A stretch of DNA of 17,208 nt from CAYMTN01 sp964393335 (GTDB lineage: Bacteria > Chloroflexota > Anaerolineae > Aggregatilineales > Aggregatilineaceae), in contig CAYMTN010000107.1 of assembly GCA_964393335.1 (NCBI GenBank), positions 1 to 17,208 on the forward strand, written 5' to 3'. The position numbers and the translations under genes were made by a program. How positions within the stretch are numbered: position 1 is the first letter of the stretch; the number at the start of each line of letters is the position of its first letter. The notes under the pieces were generated by a model, which saw only the letters and a program-made list of their open reading frames with translations, had not been told where the DNA came from and did not search any database. Below are positions 15,372 through 17,208 of the stretch, one piece after another.

Positions 15372-15396
15372 TGGGCGCGGCAAGCAGCGCCCTTAC
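15372..15396 (+). repeat. 61-bp palindromic repeat, partial copy 3
   Basis: Only the first 25 bases, through the palindromic core GGGCGCGGCAAGCAGCGCCC (15373-15392), are present; the tail is lost. The six outer bases on each side of the core pair perfectly. It ends 12 bases from the stop codon of the L,D-transpeptidase gene. Confidence 0.85.
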
Positions 15397-15408
15397 TGAC
15401 CCCGCTGA

Positions 15409-16569
15409 TTAACGACGCGCCCAGTTGGGCAGGTCCGTGCGGTAGGTTCCGCTGCTGTAGACGTACACCCAGGCATTTTGATACTGCTCCGGTGCCGTCC
15501 ACTCGAACAGCCACCAGGCGTCCATGATCGACAGGTTGACGCAGCCGTGACTCTGCCGGTAGCCGAAGCGGTCGTGCCAGTACGTGCCGTGCAGGCCGAT
15601 GTCACCGTCGAAGTACATGACGTAGGGCACTTCTTCGATGAAGTAAAAATCCGGCTGACCGGCTGCGCCGCTCATGCGGGTGGTTTCGTACCGCTCGTAA
15701 ATCTGGAACAAACCGAGGCGCGTGCTCCAGCGCGGCAGCCCGGATGAGATCAGGGTCGCAAAGACCATTTTGTCACCTTCGTAGGCGACGGCAGTCTGTT
15801 CGTAGAGATCGACCGCTACCCAGTGATCGTGCGGGCCGACGCCTTCCGGGCGCTCGATTGCCTTGACCTTAGCGACGCGGATTTGTTGAATCCACTGGTT
15901 GGGGCCGATCAGGTACCATTCCCAGCCGTCGACATATTCCACGCCATAGATGTTCATCAGGCTGTAGCGCGGGATGATCTCGGCGGATTCGTCCTGAGGC
16001 GCGCCAGGGTAGCGGCTGGGGCGCGCTTCGGCCAGCATCCAGGCGAAGGGGCGGGTAGGCTGGCTGCTGATCTCCACGCCGGAGAACTCCGACACATCCG
16101 CCCAGGTGATGTGGTCTTCCGAAACCCACTGGCCATAGTTGATCTGGACAAAACCATCCTTGACGCTGATGATCGTGACGTAGTTGTACCCGGCGTCCAG
16201 CTCGCCAATCTGGTTACCGTTGGGCGCATCGTAAATGATGACGTGCCCGGTCATGCGGCGGTAGGCACGCGTCCAGACGACGTCTTCGTTGTACGGCACC
16301 TGGACGACGTCCGGGGCAGGTTGGGCAGCCATTTCGGCTTCGGCGGCACGTAACTCAATCGCACTCATGCCGGGGTCCGCCACGCAGTCGCTGGGAAGCT
16401 GGGGCGTCTCGCCGTCCGGCGTGGCAGCCAGCACGGCGGCGATCCGTGCGGCGCACTGTTCGTCCCGCTGGTCGCCGGGAAACGCATAGGCCGGGATGGA
16501 TGCCGCGAACTGAAAGCCAATCACGCTAAGGGCTATGATGCAGGTCAGGGTTGATTTGCGGATAGACAT
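15409..16569 (-). CDS. Secreted L,D-transpeptidase (YkuD) with SH3-like domains
   Basis: Exported enzyme that would make or remodel 3-3 peptide cross-links or attach proteins to peptidoglycan. The 386 residues begin with a signal peptide (RKSTLTCIIALSVIGFQFAAS, cleavage after AYA at about 29). An SH3-type segment lies at about 108-156 (GHVIIYDAPNGNQIGELDAGY ... YGQWVSEDHIT), with a second related stretch at about 178-233. The YkuD domain (about 248-373) has the catalytic signature IGLHGTYW ... SHGCVNL, with nucleophile C343. ATG 16569 is chosen over the in-frame TTG at 16635 because the signal peptide starts there and the TTG is part of the promoter -35 box. A GAGG lies about 11 bases upstream. 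It is divergent from the ABC ATPase gene. Confidence 0.93.
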   Translation of the reverse strand: MSIRKSTLTCIIALSVIGFQFAASIPAYAFPGDQRDEQCAARIAAVLAATPDGETPQLPSDCVADPGMSAIELRAAEAEMAAQPAPDVVQVPYNEDVVWTRAYRRMTGHVIIYDAPNGNQIGELDAGYNYVTIISVKDGFVQINYGQWVSEDHITWADVSEFSGVEISSQPTRPFAWMLAEARPSRYPGAPQDESAEIIPRYSLMNIYGVEYVDGWEWYLIGPNQWIQQIRVAKVKAIERPEGVGPHDHWVAVDLYEQTAVAYEGDKMVFATLISSGLPRWSTRLGLFQIYERYETTRMSGAAGQPDFYFIEEVPYVMYFDGDIGLHGTYWHDRFGYRQSHGCVNLSIMDAWWLFEWTAPEQYQNAWVYVYSSGTYRTDLPNWARR

Positions 16570-16606
16570 AAAACTCGATACCTCGTCTCGCACAATAACT
16601 GAGTAG

Positions 16607-16635
16607 AGAATAGCAGCGAAGCGGGTCATGGTCAA
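16607..16635 (-). promoter_or_regulatory. Sigma-70-type promoter of the L,D-transpeptidase gene
   Basis: On the minus strand TTGACC (complement of 16630-16635), a 17-base spacer, then TATTCT (complement of 16607-16612). Transcription would begin near 16600, about 30 bases before the ATG at 16569. This excludes the longer reading of the gene. Confidence 0.7.
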
Positions 16636-16807
16636 TATGCCGATGCGGCGCGATGAATAATCGCAGGCTAATAAGTGGTTTGGCGGCGTGACGTGTATTT
16701 ATTGTTTATGAGGGATTTATGAATTTGCCCCGCCAGCGCACAAAACAGCGGCTGATTTGTGGTAGAGTTACGATCGGGTGATGCGCTTAGCAGATAGGAT
16801 AAGTGTT

Positions 16808-17208
16808 ATGACGGTAGCACAAAATGGACGGCGCGTGGTGCTGCGCGCCACCAACCTGACCAAGGACCTGCCGCTGGGTGCGGTAGTGGTACATGCAGTG
16901 CGTGGGGTGGACCTGGAAGTACACGACAATGAGATGGTCGGCATCGTCGGCCCATCGGGCAGCGGAAAAAGCACGCTGCTGGGTTTGATCGGTGGGCTGG
17001 ATACGCCCACGACAGGCCGGATCGAGATCGACGGCGTGGATATCACCAACATGAGCGAAGGCCGTTTGACCGAGGTTCGCAACGAGAAAATCGGCTTCGT
17101 ATTCCAGTTCTTTAACCTGATTCCGACCCTGACGGCGCTGGAAAACGTCGCGCTGCCGATCCAGTTTGCGCAGAAGCCCAAGTTCAACCCGGAAAAACGC
17201 GCGCGCGA
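16808..17208 (+). CDS. ABC transporter ATP-binding protein, LolD/MacB type (3' end cut by window)
   Basis: The first 133 residues of an ATPase of the LolD/MacB/FtsE group, which usually pairs with an FtsX-like permease to export lipoproteins, peptides or drugs, or to act mechanically on the envelope. It shows Walker A GPSGSGKST (48-56), the LIGGLDTPTTGRIEIDGVDIT stretch, and Q-loop FVFQFFNLIPTLTALENVALP (Q100). The signature motif and Walker B lie beyond the window. ATG 16808 has AGGAT 7 bases upstream; an in-frame ATG at 16781 is possible but has a poorly spaced site. It is divergent from the L,D-transpeptidase gene; no clear plus-strand promoter was found in between. Confidence 0.92.
   Translation, partial: MTVAQNGRRVVLRATNLTKDLPLGAVVVHAVRGVDLEVHDNEMVGIVGPSGSGKSTLLGLIGGLDTPTTGRIEIDGVDITNMSEGRLTEVRNEKIGFVFQFFNLIPTLTALENVALPIQFAQKPKFNPEKRAR

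Larger units (their letters stand above)
15037..15408. other. Intergenic region with hairpin and tandem repeats
   Basis: No gene is supported here. It contains a minus-strand terminator-like hairpin at 15107-15130, then about 120 bases in which I see nothing firm, then two full and one partial copy of the 61-bp repeat ending 12 bases from the stop of the L,D-transpeptidase gene. The plus-strand open frame across the repeats (15246-15527) simply reads through them and lacks a ribosome site. Confidence 0.75.

Noticed and set aside
15246..15527. Repetitive 93-aa plus-strand frame over the tandem repeats
   Set aside because: Arises from reading through the 61-bp units into the antisense of the transpeptidase gene; the period is not a multiple of three, so successive units are read in different frames.
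16625..16807. Search for a plus-strand promoter of the final ABC ATPase gene
   Set aside because: TTGTTT, TTGCCC and TAGAGT-like hexamers are present but none pair at acceptable spacing.

Overview
The window looks like a piece of a GC-rich bacterial chromosome. The gene mix suggests Chloroflexota (Anaerolineae-like): an orphan sugar-ABC ATPase, a GlcD/GlcF-type fusion, a multi-GAF histidine kinase, an FHA protein, a Clp-N/phosphotransferase fusion, an SH3-type L,D-transpeptidase and palindromic intergenic repeats. This placement is inference from content and style; no rRNA or marker phylogeny was available. I see no tRNA, rRNA, CRISPR array, transposase or integrase.

Layout. Positions 1-321 hold a small minus-strand gene (65 aa) with a very good ribosome site and its own terminator. 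Positions 322-894 are non-coding and carry one diverged copy of a 61-bp repeat, a second palindromic repeat, and an AT-rich promoter region. purH (895-2436) makes IMP. An ABC ATPase of the sugar-importer type (2684-3787) follows, with a clear extended -10 promoter and a strong terminator.

Positions 3888-14464 form a tightly packed plus-strand run of six genes: an FAD/Fe-S 2-hydroxyacid dehydrogenase fusion, a GT-C (ArnT/PMT-like) membrane glycosyltransferase, a YjbQ-family protein, a four-GAF histidine kinase, an FHA protein, and a Clp-N plus phosphotransferase-fold protein. Three junctions are start/stop overlaps and the other two gaps are 22 and 64 nt, so co-transcription is likely. The run may start from a promoter lying inside the preceding terminator.

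The last three genes of that run are the most interesting part. A sensor kinase, a phosphothreonine-reader domain and a kinase-fold protein with a Clp adaptor-type N-domain lie together, with no response regulator in view. They could form a phospho-signalling or conflict-type module of the general kind predicted for the ternary-complex-associated (TCAD) systems; this is inference.

On the minus strand, a membrane-anchored FecR-like protein (14461-15036) meets the run tail to tail, with overlapping stop codons. It is separated from a secreted L,D-transpeptidase (15409-16569) by a hairpin and a tandem 61-bp repeat array. The transpeptidase has a near-consensus promoter. Divergent from it, the window ends inside a LolD/MacB-type ABC ATPase gene (16808 onward).
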